Numbered from the stretch's first letter, positions 1-11,699 are shown. The stretch is 64,000 nt of DNA from Acidovorax sp. RAC01 (GCF_001714725.1 NZ_CP016447.1:3157501-3221500); one strand, 5' to 3'. The notes: a model not told the origin generated them from the sequence alone. A program made the numbers and translations.

Positions 1-350
1 ACACTTCGGGTAGATGAACTCAACACCAAAGCGGCTTCGCGAGAGGCCACTTTGTTGTTGATCAATATCGATTGATCAATCGGCTGTTCTTTAAAAATTC
101 ATAGAGTCGAATCAGAGTTGTCAGCGGAAACTGCACATTCGTAAAGGTTTAGTGCAGACCGTGCCGCTGGCAACAAGAATTTTTGATTGCGTCAAAACGA
201 ATATTCAAACCTAGTTTGAAATTCTTAAGTAATACGATGACAACTCGAAAGGGTTGAAGTTGTTTACGGCATAACGCGTCAGGTGAAAGACCTGGCAAGT
301 CCTTGAAAGATTAGACGGCGGTGTTTCGCAAGAAACGTCAAAGTTATAGG
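1..350 (+). other. 16S-23S internal transcribed spacer, 3' part
   Basis: This is the spacer just upstream of the 23S gene; 16S and any spacer tRNAs lie before the window. It contains a hairpin at 60-77 (GATCAAT with ATTGATC around a 4-nt loop) followed by a boxA-like TGTTCTTTAAAAA at 85-97, the usual boxB-boxA order of rRNA antitermination signals. A second long imperfect hairpin spans about 119-176. The last 13 nt (338-350) form one arm of the 23S processing stalk. No tRNA fold is visible in this part. Confidence 0.85.
85..97 (+). promoter_or_regulatory. boxA-like rRNA antitermination element
   Basis: TGTTCTTTAAAAA resembles the boxA consensus bound by NusB/S10 and lies just after a short perfect hairpin (60-77) that could serve as boxB. 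Position between 16S and 23S fits the second antitermination site of rRNA operons. Function is inferred from motif and place only. Confidence 0.6.
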
Positions 351-3226
<2,876 letters not shown>

Positions 3227-3370
3227 CTATAACTTTGATAGCCAACACACAAAAGTGTGAACAGCTCAAAGATTGTTATGCCAAGTTGACGCAGTCAAAA
3301 GACACAAAAATCTGATTCCAAACTCTATGAATTCGCCAGGCTGTTCCTCGAACAGCCCAGCACCAAGTTA

Positions 3371-3486
3371 TGCCTGATGACCATAGCAAGTTGGTACCAC
3401 TCCTTCCCATCCCGAACAGGACAGTGAAACGACTTTGCGCCGATGATAGTGCGGGTTCCCGTGTGAAAGTAGGTCATCGTCAGGCT
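3371..3486 (+). rRNA. rrf: 5S ribosomal RNA
   Basis: This is a 116-nt 5S gene whose ends pair (TGCCTGATGACC with GGTCATCGTCAGGC). The conserved inner segment CCATCCCGAACAG is present near 3408. It follows 23S by about 145 nt and is followed directly by an intrinsic terminator, so the operon ends 16S-ITS-23S-5S with no distal tRNA. Confidence 0.96.
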
Positions 3487-3500
3487 CTTACAGCCCAAAC

Positions 3501-3536
3501 CGCCCTTCTGCTCTTTCGAGTAGAAGGGCGTTTTGC
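3501..3536 (+). terminator. Intrinsic terminator of the rRNA operon
   Basis: A 13-bp stem with one G-T pair (CGCCCTTCT..., 3501-3513, with 3518-3530) and a 4-nt loop is followed by TTTT at 3531. It lies 14 nt after 5S. Confidence 0.9.
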
Positions 3537-3594
3537 TTTGCGGGTCTGCCAGATGTAATGTCTCGCAGTCAGATAATTCTTAGCACTTGCGGTT

Positions 3595-4350
3595 ATGCAG
3601 CTTCAGGATGTTCTCTTCTCCCAAGGGTTTGGTACTCGCCGCGTATGCGCGGGATTGGTCCAGCAGGGTTGGGTGTCGGTCTCTAGTTCAGTGAACCCGG
3701 GTGAACTGACGCTATGCACAGACGCAACTACTGAGTTTGAGCCGGAAGGGCTCGTGATGCACATTCAAGGGGTTCCTTGGCCATATCACGAAAAAGCGTA
3801 CGTCTTGTTAAACAAGCCTGCAGGGACTGAGTGCTCTCAAAAGCCTTCCACCTATCCGAGCATTTACACATTGCTGCCGACGCCGCTCAGGCAGCGACCC
3901 ACCAAGAGCGCAATTCAGGGGGTGCAGGCGGTGGGGCGGTTAGACCAGGACACTACTGGCATGCTGCTTTTGAGTGACGATGGGCAGTTCATTCATCGGA
4001 TGAGCTCGCCCAAAAAGCATGTCGCCAAGGTGTACCGTGTGTCCGCCAAACATGCGGTCGACCAATCACAGATGGACCGCTTGCTGGCGGGTGTCGTGCT
4101 GGACGATGACCCCCGGCCGGTGAGGGCGGTTGCCTGCAACTTGCTGGATGCCAATACCCTAGAGCTGACGTTGACCGACGGGAAGTACCACCAGGTCAAG
4201 CGCATGCTTGCCGCTGTTGGCAATCGGGTCGAACACTTGCACCGGTCAAGGATGGGTGGGATGGCTCTTCCTGAGGATCTGGCACCGGGGCGGTGGCGTT
4301 GGCTGAGTCGCTCAGAGCTCGAGTTGCTGGGCCCCAACTCGGCAAAATAA
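3595..4350 (+). CDS. rsuA: RsuA-type 16S rRNA pseudouridine synthase
   Basis: The 251-residue protein makes pseudouridine in rRNA; the RsuA family acts on U516 of 16S rRNA in the assembling small subunit. Residues 1-40 look like the small S4-like RNA-binding domain, and the catalytic domain carries the family motif GRLDQDTTG at 114-122 with catalytic Asp117. A YHQVKRM segment near 195-201 and the length both fit RsuA. It is a separate unit just behind the rRNA terminator and before an unrelated beta-propeller gene. The RsuA, RluE and RluF branches are hard to tell apart by eye, so the exact target base is inferred. Confidence 0.88.
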   Translation: MQLQDVLFSQGFGTRRVCAGLVQQGWVSVSSSVNPGELTLCTDATTEFEPEGLVMHIQGVPWPYHEKAYVLLNKPAGTECSQKPSTYPSIYTLLPTPLRQRPTKSAIQGVQAVGRLDQDTTGMLLLSDDGQFIHRMSSPKKHVAKVYRVSAKHAVDQSQMDRLLAGVVLDDDPRPVRAVACNLLDANTLELTLTDGKYHQVKRMLAAVGNRVEHLHRSRMGGMALPEDLAPGRWRWLSRSELELLGPNSAK

Positions 4351-4546
4351 GCGACAGGTGTGACATGCACGGCCCGCAGCAAGAGCGCCGTGCCGAACCG
4401 GATGCTGTCGACCTGAATTCGGATGTTCCCTGGCGCGTTTGCATTATTCCTGCCTGCACTTCGCTCCAGATCAAGCAAAGACTGCGCTGCTGTCTGGGTC
4501 TCCACAACCCGCCGCTACACTCCCACCTTCTGAAGAAAGTGATTCT

Positions 4547-5533
4547 GTGAAGACGACCCTATTGAAAGCCCGTGCCTGCCTTGCGTTGGCCGGGCTGTGG
4601 CTTGGAGCGGCGGTCGCTGTTGCCAGCGTGCCCCCCATTTTTGTACTGAATTCGCTGGAGGCCAATGTCAGCGTGATCGACCCGGTTACGTGGAACGAGA
4701 CAACGCGGATACCGACGGGAAAAGAGCCCCACCACCTTTACCTGACGCCGGACGAGAAGTCGCTGATCGTGGCGAATGCGCTTGGAGATACGCTGACTTT
4801 TGTTGATCCACAGACCGCCCAGATCCAGCGGACCGTACGCGGCATCGTGGACCCGTACCACCTTCGTTTTTCGCCCGACATGAAGTGGTTCATCACGGCC
4901 GCCAACCGCCTCAATCACATCGATTTCTATCGTTGGGACGGCAAAGATCTGTCGCTGGTGCAACGCGTCGCCACATCCCGCACGCCGAGCCATTTGTGGA
5001 TCGATAGTCGTAGCACGACCGTCTATTCAACGATGCAGGACAGCGATGAACTCGTTGCCATCGATATCGCGACACAGACGATCAAGTCGCGCGTGAAGAC
5101 CGGGCCAATGCCGGCTGACGTGTATGGCAGCCCCGACGACAAGCGCGTATTTGTAGGCCTGACGGGTGGCGACAGCGTCGAGGTGTTCGACATCAGTGGC
5201 CGAGAGCCGGTCAGCATCAAGAAGATCAAGACCGGCAACGGCGCCCATGCGTTTCGGGCTGCAGGCGATGGCAAACACCTGTTCGTGAGCAATCGTGTGG
5301 CCAACACGATCAGCAAGCTCGACATGAACACGCTTCAGGTCGTGGAGTCGTACCCTGTGCCGGGTGGCCCTGACTGCATGGAGGTGTCTGCAGACGGTCG
5401 GTTCATCTATGTGAGTTCCCGTTGGGCGCGCAAGCTTTCCGTGGTCGACACGCAGCTGAAAAAGGTAGTACGGCAGGTGCCTGTCGGCAAGTCGCCGCAC
5501 GGCGTGTGGACTTTGCAGCACGCTCCTCGGTGA
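4547..5533 (+). CDS. Secreted YVTN/YncE-type beta-propeller protein
   Basis: I chose the GTG start at 4547, giving 328 residues that begin with a clear signal peptide (KTTLLKAR, then a hydrophobic Ala/Leu run to about residue 26). The ATG at 4439 would add an unlikely polar leader. The mature part has six or seven repeats of about 42 residues of the type P-x-H-L-x-x-(S/T)-P-D-x-K followed by I/V-V-D, the seven-bladed YVTN/lactonase-like propeller. It is probably periplasmic. Substrate or partner is unknown; enzymatic activity is not implied. A deacetylase gene follows 43 nt later and may be co-transcribed. Confidence 0.8.
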   Translation: MKTTLLKARACLALAGLWLGAAVAVASVPPIFVLNSLEANVSVIDPVTWNETTRIPTGKEPHHLYLTPDEKSLIVANALGDTLTFVDPQTAQIQRTVRGIVDPYHLRFSPDMKWFITAANRLNHIDFYRWDGKDLSLVQRVATSRTPSHLWIDSRSTTVYSTMQDSDELVAIDIATQTIKSRVKTGPMPADVYGSPDDKRVFVGLTGGDSVEVFDISGREPVSIKKIKTGNGAHAFRAAGDGKHLFVSNRVANTISKLDMNTLQVVESYPVPGGPDCMEVSADGRFIYVSSRWARKLSVVDTQLKKVVRQVPVGKSPHGVWTLQHAPR

Positions 5534-5576
5534 CGGTCCGCGTACTGCTCACTTCATCCCTGCACCCGCTTCAAGC

Positions 5577-6356
5577 ATGCGCAGCGTTTTTGCTATAATA
5601 TTAATAGCTATCGGTGCCTATTCAGCAAGCGCTACAGCCAAAAGCGACTGCAAAAAACCGGTTTATCTGACCTTTGACACCGGACACATGGAGGTCGCCC
5701 CCCTGGTGGCGGAAGTTCTGCGGCGCCAGCAGGTGCGCGTCACGTTCTTTGGCGCCAATGAGCGCACAAAGGAGGGAGACGGCAGCCTTGGCAACCATTG
5801 GGCACCCTGGTGGCATGCGCGTGCGCAAGAAGGACACGAGTTTGCCTCCCATACCTGGGATCACGTTTACTGGCGCGGCGACCTCGCTGGCAAACAGCAC
5901 CTTTCATTTACAGTGCGTCCCTCGGCGGGCGCGCGCGAGGGTGAGACCTACGTACTGAGCGCGGCCGGCTATTGCGAGCAGCTCCATCGTGCTGCCGACC
6001 GGTTGAAGGAAATGACAGGTCGGCCGACGCTGCCGCTCTTTCGCGCGCCGGGTGGGAAGACGTCACCGCAGTTGCTGGCTGCCGCGCGCACCTGTGGCTA
6101 CACCCATGTGGGGTGGTCGGATGCGGGATTCCTGGGCGATGAGCTTTCCAGCGACAAGTTCAGCAACGCAGCGCTCTTGCGCAAGGCGCTGCGCGACATC
6201 CGCAGTGGGGACATCCTTCTGGCACATCTGGGCATCTGGTCCCGCAAGGACCCTTGGGCCCCTGCTGTGCTGGAGCCATTGATCACAGGGCTCAAGGAGC
6301 GCGGGTTCTGCTTCAGGACCTTGCGCGAGCATCCTGAGCTGGGCAAAACGCAGTAG
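5577..6356 (+). CDS. Secreted polysaccharide deacetylase (NodB/CE4 family)
   Basis: The protein has 259 residues with an N-terminal signal peptide (about 1-22) and a NodB-homology domain that removes acetyl groups from N-acetylated sugar polymers. Motif 1 reads YLTFDTGHM at 30-38: the catalytic-base Asp34 is kept, but the usual second Asp of TFDDG is Thr35, recalling PdaA-type enzymes that also lack it. Metal-binding His92 and His96 sit in SHTWDH, and a later LFRAPGG matches motif 3. The signal-peptide codons (residues 4-24) coincide with a copy of the AT-rich repeat described separately. Peptidoglycan or exopolysaccharide could be the substrate; the sequence does not decide. Confidence 0.82.
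   Translation: MRSVFAIILIAIGAYSASATAKSDCKKPVYLTFDTGHMEVAPLVAEVLRRQQVRVTFFGANERTKEGDGSLGNHWAPWWHARAQEGHEFASHTWDHVYWRGDLAGKQHLSFTVRPSAGAREGETYVLSAAGYCEQLHRAADRLKEMTGRPTLPLFRAPGGKTSPQLLAAARTCGYTHVGWSDAGFLGDELSSDKFSNAALLRKALRDIRSGDILLAHLGIWSRKDPWAPAVLEPLITGLKERGFCFRTLREHPELGKTQ
5586..5648 (+). repeat. AT-rich dispersed element, copy 1 (inside a signal peptide)
   Basis: On the plus strand: TTTTTGCTATAATATTAATAGC (palindrome GCTAT...ATAGC), a variable middle, GCAAGCGCTACAGCC, then AAAAGCG. It encodes about residues 4-24 of the polysaccharide deacetylase. Confidence 0.7.
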
Positions 6357-6461
6357 CGCCATGCGGGCCATTGTCCTCTGCAGCGAATTCATTCTGGCGG
6401 CAACGCGTTGCGCACTTGCTGTGCGAACACAACCCCGACATGCGGGAAGGATCTTGACGTG

Positions 6462-7496
6462 ATGGACTGGTGGACCAACGCATTTGACGCCGCACAGCAA
6501 TGGGTGTTTGAGCACGCCATGCAGCCTGTGATGTTCTGGGCAGGGCTGGGTAATCACCTGGAGACCGGCTACGAGGCGGCGGGGTGGTTGCTCGTCGGCT
6601 TTCTGCAACTGGTCGTCATCATTGGCCTGATCGGGCCGCTGCAGCGGCTGCGCCCGGTCGAGGCGGTATCGGACCGGGCGACCATTCGCACCGACATTCT
6701 GTACACACTGATTCACCGGCTAGGTCTCTTCCGCCTGGTGCTGTTTTTTGCCGTCACTCCCTTGATGGATTCGCTGATTGGTGCCTTGCGTGTGGCCGGC
6801 ATCAGCACGTTCCAGCTGGACGGTATCTGGCCCGGAGTGACCGACCTGCCTTGGGTGAGTCTGCTCTTGTACCTCGTGGTATTCGATTTTGTGGACTACT
6901 GGATCCACCGGGGCCAGCACCACTTTGAATGGTGGTGGAAACTGCATTCGCTGCACCATGCCCAGCGGCAGATGACGATGTGGAGCGACAACCGCAACCA
7001 CCTGCTGGATGACCTGCTGCGCGACACTATCCTGGTCGTGGTGGCCCAGCTGATTGGCGTGGCACCGGGGCAGTTCATCGCCATCGTAGCCATCACCCAG
7101 CTGAGCGAGAGTTTCCAGCATGCCAACCTGCGGCTGTGGTTCGGCCGGTGGGGTGAGCGCCTGTGGGTGAGCCCGCGGTTCCACCGCCGACATCACAGCA
7201 TTGGTATCGGCCATGAAACGGTCAAGATGGCGCCTGCCGCATCCGCCGGCTTTGCAGGGACTGGCAACGCTCAACGGCTGCGGGTGCGGCGTGTCGTACT
7301 GGGCGGACACAATTTCGGAGTGTTGCTTCCCTGGTGGGACATGCTGATGGGCACCGCCAATTTCGAGCTGCGCTACGACCCCACCGGTGTGCGCGACCAG
7401 GTAGAGCCTGGGCCTGACGGCGCAACGCGCGACTACGGGAAAGGCTTCTGGTCGCAGCAGTGGACCGGGCTGCTGAGGGTGGTGGGCAAGGCCTGA
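6462..7496 (+). CDS. Sterol desaturase / fatty acid hydroxylase family membrane protein
   Basis: The 344-residue membrane protein is of the di-iron fatty-acid-hydroxylase superfamily. The histidine clusters HRGQHH, HSLHH and HRRHH are all present, so it could be active as an oxygenase on a lipid. About four or five hydrophobic segments flank the clusters. The ATG at 6462 follows a purine-rich GGGAAGG. Between the third histidine box and the usual NFGVLLPWWD motif there is an insertion of about 25 residues rich in Ala, Gly and Arg. The lipid substrate cannot be told. It lies 105 nt after the deacetylase gene. Confidence 0.83.
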   Translation: MDWWTNAFDAAQQWVFEHAMQPVMFWAGLGNHLETGYEAAGWLLVGFLQLVVIIGLIGPLQRLRPVEAVSDRATIRTDILYTLIHRLGLFRLVLFFAVTPLMDSLIGALRVAGISTFQLDGIWPGVTDLPWVSLLLYLVVFDFVDYWIHRGQHHFEWWWKLHSLHHAQRQMTMWSDNRNHLLDDLLRDTILVVVAQLIGVAPGQFIAIVAITQLSESFQHANLRLWFGRWGERLWVSPRFHRRHHSIGIGHETVKMAPAASAGFAGTGNAQRLRVRRVVLGGHNFGVLLPWWDMLMGTANFELRYDPTGVRDQVEPGPDGATRDYGKGFWSQQWTGLLRVVGKA

Positions 7497-7638
7497 CAGC
7501 CGACCGCCGGCGGTTTGGCGTCTACCCTGGCACCGCGACATAAGCGGTTCGATGGAGGCAGCAACTCCACGGGCCGAGCACGCACCGTACCCTTCCTGAG
7601 CACAGTGGGGAAATGAACCGGCGCGGTATGCTCTGTCC

Positions 7639-8559
7639 ATGGGACTTCTGCTTGACTCCTTCTGGCGTGCCAGCGCCTACTGCCTGCGGCCCCGGGTCAT
7701 GGCGCTGTCGACCGTGCCCTTGCTGGTCATTGCGGTCATGGCATTTGTATTCGGGTACTTCTACTGGGATGCCGCGGTAGCCGGCATGCGCGGGGTGCTC
7801 GATTCCTCCACCATCCTCACGAGCCTCTGGACCTGGCTGCAGGGCTGGGGCGTGGCCGATGCCGCCGACGTTGTGGCGCCATTGATGGTTGTGGTGGCCG
7901 TGGCACCCTTGATCGTGGTGATCTCGCTCCTTCTCGTTGCGATGCTGATGACGCCCGCGCTGGTGCGGCTCGTGGCAGACCGGCGTTTCCCTGGTCTGGA
8001 GCGGCGCCAGGGCGGATCCTTCTTCGCGAGCCTGATGTGGTCACTGGGCTCAACGGCACTTGCCCTGGTGGCGCTGGTGCTCTCCATACCGCTGTGGTTC
8101 GTGCCGCCGCTGGTACTCATCCTGCCGCCCCTGATCTGGGGGTGGCTCACCTACCGTGTGATGAGCTTTGATGCGCTGTCGGAGCACGCCAGCAAGGAAG
8201 AGCGCCAGCAGCTTTTCAAGCGCCACCGCAGCAGCTTGCTGGGCATTGGCATCGTTACCGGTTACCTGGGCGCGGCCCCCAGCATTGTCTGGGCCTCCGG
8301 CGTGGTGTTCGCGGCGGCTTTTTTCGTGCTGGTGCCGCTGGCCATCTGGATCTACACGCTGGTGTTCGCCTTTTCGTCGCTGTGGTTCACCCACTACTGC
8401 CTTGCGGCCCTGCAGCGCCTGCGCAACGAAAACGCACCCGCTCCGCCGTATCCGGCAAATCCGGGTGCAGCGTCGGTTTTGCCTCCATCACCGCCTCCCG
8501 CTGTCCTGTCGGCTGGCGGATTTGCAGATTCTTCTGAACGACCGTCCACACTCCCATGA
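7639..8559 (+). CDS. EI24/CysZ-like multi-spanning membrane protein
   Basis: This 306-residue inner-membrane protein has about six hydrophobic stretches and a Pro/Ala-rich tail from about residue 265. The pattern of an N-terminal SFWRASAYCLRP segment, paired membrane helices and a C-terminal aromatic helix fits the EI24 domain (relatives: CysZ sulfate transporter). Whether it moves sulfate is not shown, and no cysteine-synthesis genes are nearby. Its stop overlaps the start of the next gene by 4 nt (ATGA), so the two are translationally coupled. Confidence 0.75.
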   Translation: MGLLLDSFWRASAYCLRPRVMALSTVPLLVIAVMAFVFGYFYWDAAVAGMRGVLDSSTILTSLWTWLQGWGVADAADVVAPLMVVVAVAPLIVVISLLLVAMLMTPALVRLVADRRFPGLERRQGGSFFASLMWSLGSTALALVALVLSIPLWFVPPLVLILPPLIWGWLTYRVMSFDALSEHASKEERQQLFKRHRSSLLGIGIVTGYLGAAPSIVWASGVVFAAAFFVLVPLAIWIYTLVFAFSSLWFTHYCLAALQRLRNENAPAPPYPANPGAASVLPPSPPPAVLSAGGFADSSERPSTLP

Positions 8560-9377
8560 TCCCCCGTTTTGGCCTTGTCATCGTCGGTGACGAAATCCTG
8601 TCCGGCAAGCGTGCAGACAAGCACTTTTCCAAGGTGATCGAACTGCTATCGGCCCGTGGGCTCTCGCTGTCGTACAGCGAGTACGTCGGGGACGACCCAG
8701 CGCGGATCACGGCCACGTTGCGACGGGCCTTTGACTCGGGAGATGTGGTGTTCTCGTGTGGTGGTATCGGCGCGACGCCGGACGATCACACCCGGCAGTG
8801 CGCAGCGGCTGCCCTTGCCCGACCACTGTGCCTGCATCCCCGGGCAGAAGAACTTATCCGTGAGCGCATGCAGGATGTCGCCCGTGAGCAAGGCGAACCT
8901 TTCGAGCCGGACCGGCACGACAACGTGCACCGTTTGCAGATGGGGCATTTTCCGGAAGGGGCGGAGATCATCCCCAACCCCTACAACAAGATCCCGGGCT
9001 TCACCTGCCGTGGCGATGGCGTGGGCGCCGTGCATTTTGTACCCGGCTTCCCGGTGATGGCCTGGCCCATGATCGAGTGGGTGCTGGACCAGCAATACGC
9101 GGGGTTCTTTAACACCGCACCGCAGATCGAGCAGTCGGTGCTGGTATTGGGTGCCATGGAGGCTGCCTTGACGCCGCTCATGCAACGCATCGAGCAGTCA
9201 CATCCTGGCGTTCGGGTATTCAGTTTGCCGAGCGTGGATCATCCACAATACGGGCGTCATATCGAACTCGGAGTCAAAGGGGCCGCTGCGGTGGTCCCGA
9301 GCGCATGGGCAGATCTGAAGAATGGTCTGCATGATTTTGGTGCAAAACTTGGCCCCGAGTTGGTGCGAAACCTCTAG
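8556..9377 (+). CDS. CinA-N/MoaB-type molybdopterin-binding domain protein
   Basis: The 273-residue protein matches the N-terminal molybdopterin-binding (MoCF) domain of CinA. It shows GDEILSGKRAD at 11-21 and the pterin-binding loop GGIGATPDD at 69-77. The nicotinamide-nucleotide amidase domain of full CinA is absent, so this is the stand-alone short form often named competence/damage-inducible protein A. Its role is uncertain; a pterin or nucleotide ligand is likely. It is coupled to the EI24 gene upstream, and the glnA control region begins directly after its stop. Confidence 0.8.
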   Translation: MIPRFGLVIVGDEILSGKRADKHFSKVIELLSARGLSLSYSEYVGDDPARITATLRRAFDSGDVVFSCGGIGATPDDHTRQCAAAALARPLCLHPRAEELIRERMQDVAREQGEPFEPDRHDNVHRLQMGHFPEGAEIIPNPYNKIPGFTCRGDGVGAVHFVPGFPVMAWPMIEWVLDQQYAGFFNTAPQIEQSVLVLGAMEAALTPLMQRIEQSHPGVRVFSLPSVDHPQYGRHIELGVKGAAAVVPSAWADLKNGLHDFGAKLGPELVRNL

Positions 9378-9399
9378 TTGCCAATCTTTGACTTGCAAA

Positions 9400-9466
9400 T
9401 GCACCGATGTGGTGCTTTGGGGGCTCGAATGGTGCTTCCGGAAGCAGGTTGCTCCGTTGTAGTGCG
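9400..9466 (+). promoter_or_regulatory. Two NtrC-like enhancer sites upstream of glnA
   Basis: Site 1 at 9400-9416 reads TGCACC-N5-GGTGCT, nearly the NtrC consensus TGCACC-N5-GGTGCA. Site 2 at 9450-9466 reads GCTCC-N5-AGTGC, a weaker match. Their centres are 50 bp apart, close to five helical turns, so both would face the same side of the DNA. Between them (9433-9446) is a perfect palindrome TGCTTCCGGAAGCA of unknown role. NtrC is encoded 3.3 kb downstream. Confidence 0.7.
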
Positions 9467-9479
9467 CTGGAAACCCTAC

Positions 9480-9495
9480 TGGCACGCAACCTGCT
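9480..9495 (+). promoter_or_regulatory. Sigma-54 promoter of glnA
   Basis: TGGCACGCAACCTGCT matches the -24/-12 consensus (TGGCACG-N4-TTGCW) with one mismatch. GG (9481-9482) and GC (9493-9494) are separated by exactly 10 nt. Transcription would begin near 9506, about 40 nt before the glnA start codon. Confidence 0.85.
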
Positions 9496-9545
9496 TTATT
9501 GAGGCAACTCTTTTTTTCAACAAGCGCTTTACCCAGGAGAACCTG

Positions 9546-10961
9546 ATGGCCAAGACCGTTGCAGACGTGATGAAGATGGTGAAAGAGAACGAAGTCAAGT
9601 TCGTTGACTTCCGTTTCACCGATACCCGTGGCAAGCAGCAGCACACCACGGTGCCCGTCTCACACTTCGACGAAGACAAGTTTGTATCGGGTCACGCGTT
9701 CGATGGCTCCTCCATCGCCGGCTGGAAGGGCATCGAAGCCTCCGACATGTTGCTCATGCCCGATCCAGGCACCGCCAACATCGATCCGTTCTTCGAAGAA
9801 ACCACCCTGATCATGAATTGCGATGTGGTGGAGCCTGCCGACGGCAAGTCCTACGATCGCGATCCTCGCTCCATCGCCAAGCGCGCAGAAGCCTACCTGA
9901 AGGCCTCCGGCATGGGCGATACCGCTTACTTCGGCCCCGAGCCAGAATTCTTCATCTTCGACGGCGTCCGCTGGAGCACGGATCCCCAGAACACGTTCTA
10001 CGAAATCGAAGAATACGAAGCGCCCTGGAACACGGGCGCCAAGCTCGAAGGCGGCAACCGTGGCCACCGTCCCACCGTCAAGGGCGGCTACTTCCCGGTT
10101 CCCCCTGTCGACAGCACGCAGGACATGCGTGCCGAGATGTCGCTGATCCTCGAATCGCTGGGCATCCCGGTCGAAGTGTTCCACCATGAAGTGGCGGGCG
10201 CTGGCCAAAACGAAATCGGCACCAAGTTCTCCACGCTGGTGGAGCGCGCTGACTGGACCATGCTGCAAAAGTATGTGATCCACAACGTGGCCAATGCCTA
10301 CGGCAAGACCGCCACCTTCATGCCCAAGCCCTACCACGGTGACAACGGCTCCGGCATGCACGTGCACCAGTCCGTCTGGAAGGACGGCAAGAACCTGTTT
10401 GCAGGCGACGGCTATGCCGGTCTGTCGGACTTTGCGCTGTACTACATCGGCGGCATCATCAAGCACGCCCGTGCCCTGAACGCCATCACCAACCCTGGCA
10501 CCAACAGCTACAAGCGCCTGGTGCCCCATTTCGAAGCGCCGGTGAAGCTGGCCTACTCGGCCAAGAACCGTTCTGCCTCGATCCGTATTCCGTTCGTGGC
10601 GAACCCCAAGGGCCGCCGTGTGGAAGCCCGCTTCCCCGATCCACTGATGAACCCCTACCTGGGCTTTGCCGCCCTGCTGATGGCGGGTCTGGACGGCGTG
10701 GAAAACAAGATTCATCCCGGCGAAGCCGCCACGAAGGATCTGTACCATCTGCCTCCAGAAGAAGACAAGCTGGTCCCGACCGTGTGCCACAGCCTCGACC
10801 AGGCGCTGGAGCACCTGGACAAGGACCGTGCCTTCCTGACCAAGGGTGGCGTGTTCACCGACAGCATGATCGACGCCTACATCGACCTCAAGATGGCCGA
10901 AGTGACGCGCTTCCGCATGGCTGTGCACCCTGTCGAGTACGACATGTACTTCTCGATCTAA
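9546..10961 (+). CDS. glnA: Glutamine synthetase, type I
   Basis: The enzyme joins ammonium and glutamate to glutamine with ATP and is the central step of nitrogen assimilation. The 471-residue length and conserved blocks are typical of dodecameric [14 protein letters not shown] near 56, the ATP/Mg region around PEPEFF, and NRSASIR. Tyr400 in DLYHLPPEE is the expected adenylylation site for GlnE. The ATG at 9546 follows AGGAGA and is the only start that gives the standard N-terminus. A sigma-54 promoter and NtrC-like sites precede it, and a strong terminator follows it, so glnA can be expressed apart from ntrBC. Confidence 0.98.
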   Translation: MAKTVADVMKMVKENEVKFVDFRFTDTRGKQQHTTVPVSHFDEDKFVSGHAFDGSSIAGWKGIEASDMLLMPDPGTANIDPFFEETTLIMNCDVVEPADGKSYDRDPRSIAKRAEAYLKASGMGDTAYFGPEPEFFIFDGVRWSTDPQNTFYEIEEYEAPWNTGAKLEGGNRGHRPTVKGGYFPVPPVDSTQDMRAEMSLILESLGIPVEVFHHEVAGAGQNEIGTKFSTLVERADWTMLQKYVIHNVANAYGKTATFMPKPYHGDNGSGMHVHQSVWKDGKNLFAGDGYAGLSDFALYYIGGIIKHARALNAITNPGTNSYKRLVPHFEAPVKLAYSAKNRSASIRIPFVANPKGRRVEARFPDPLMNPYLGFAALLMAGLDGVENKIHPGEAATKDLYHLPPEEDKLVPTVCHSLDQALEHLDKDRAFLTKGGVFTDSMIDAYIDLKMAEVTRFRMAVHPVEYDMYFSI

Positions 10962-10992
10962 GCGACTGGCCGCAAGGCCATTGCTCTTGGAG

Positions 10993-11016
10993 AAGGCGGC
11001 CTTGGCCGCCTTTTTT
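10993..11016 (+). terminator. Intrinsic terminator after glnA
   Basis: The stem AAGGCGGC with GCCGCCTT around CTTG is followed by TTTT. It separates glnA from the downstream small gene and ntrBC. Confidence 0.88.
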
Positions 11017-11163
11017 ATTGCCTGTAGGCTGTGCGCCACGCCTGGAACCAAACCGGCCCGCCAGGCGTCTGTACAAAGCCCTGTCTGGCACGCGGGCGGA
11101 TTGGCGATGACCTGCGATTGGGGGATACTCCCCCGAGCCCTGCACGGCAGCGCGAGGAACCTG

Positions 11164-11673
11164 ATGAAAAACACCCTGATCTCTTTACTAATTATCGTTG
11201 TGGCGGCTCCGGCCGCATGGGCCCAGGACCGCATCTACCGCTGCGGAAACGAGTACACCAACAACGCAGCGCAGGCCAAAGAGCGTGGGTGCAAGCTGGT
11301 GGAGGGCGGCAACGTCACCGTCGTGCAGGGCGTACGGCCCGCAGGAGCGGTCGCGCAGCAATCAGCACCCCCTGGCGGGGCATCGCCTGCGTCGCCGCCC
11401 AGCGCTCCGCGTGTGAGCAGCAATGACCAGAAGGCACGCGACTCCGATGCCCGTGCCATCCTCGAATCCGAGCTGCGCAAAGCCGAATCACGCCACGCCG
11501 AGCTGGTCAAGGAATACAACAATGGCGCGCCTGAGCGCAATGCACTCGATCTGCGCAACCCCCAGCGCTACATCGAGCGCACTGCCGAGCTCAAGGCCAG
11601 CGTCGCCCGCAGCGAGAGTGACATCGCAGGCATCAAGCGCGAGATTGCGCGCTTGCCTGCTGCCAGCAACTAA
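11164..11673 (+). CDS. Small secreted protein with DUF4124-like N-terminus
   Basis: I chose the ATG at 11164, giving 169 residues that start with a signal peptide (KNTLISLL, hydrophobic to about 20, AWAQ cleavage). The mature start DRIYRCGNEYTN resembles DUF4124 domains. A Pro/Ser/Ala-rich linker follows, then a charged helical C-terminus (about 90-165) likely to form a coiled coil. A gene of this type is often seen between glnA and ntrB in this bacterial family as I recall; no function is known. It is periplasmic by prediction. Confidence 0.7.
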   Translation: MKNTLISLLIIVVAAPAAWAQDRIYRCGNEYTNNAAQAKERGCKLVEGGNVTVVQGVRPAGAVAQQSAPPGGASPASPPSAPRVSSNDQKARDSDARAILESELRKAESRHAELVKEYNNGAPERNALDLRNPQRYIERTAELKASVARSESDIAGIKREIARLPAASN

Positions 11674-11699
11674 AGCTGTTCCAACCAGGGCCCGTCCGA

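Noticed and set aside
9660..11234. Long antisense open frame (524 codons) opposite glnA
   Set aside because: It mirrors a strongly conserved gene and encodes a His/Gly/Val-rich sequence with no family features, typical of GC-rich shadows.
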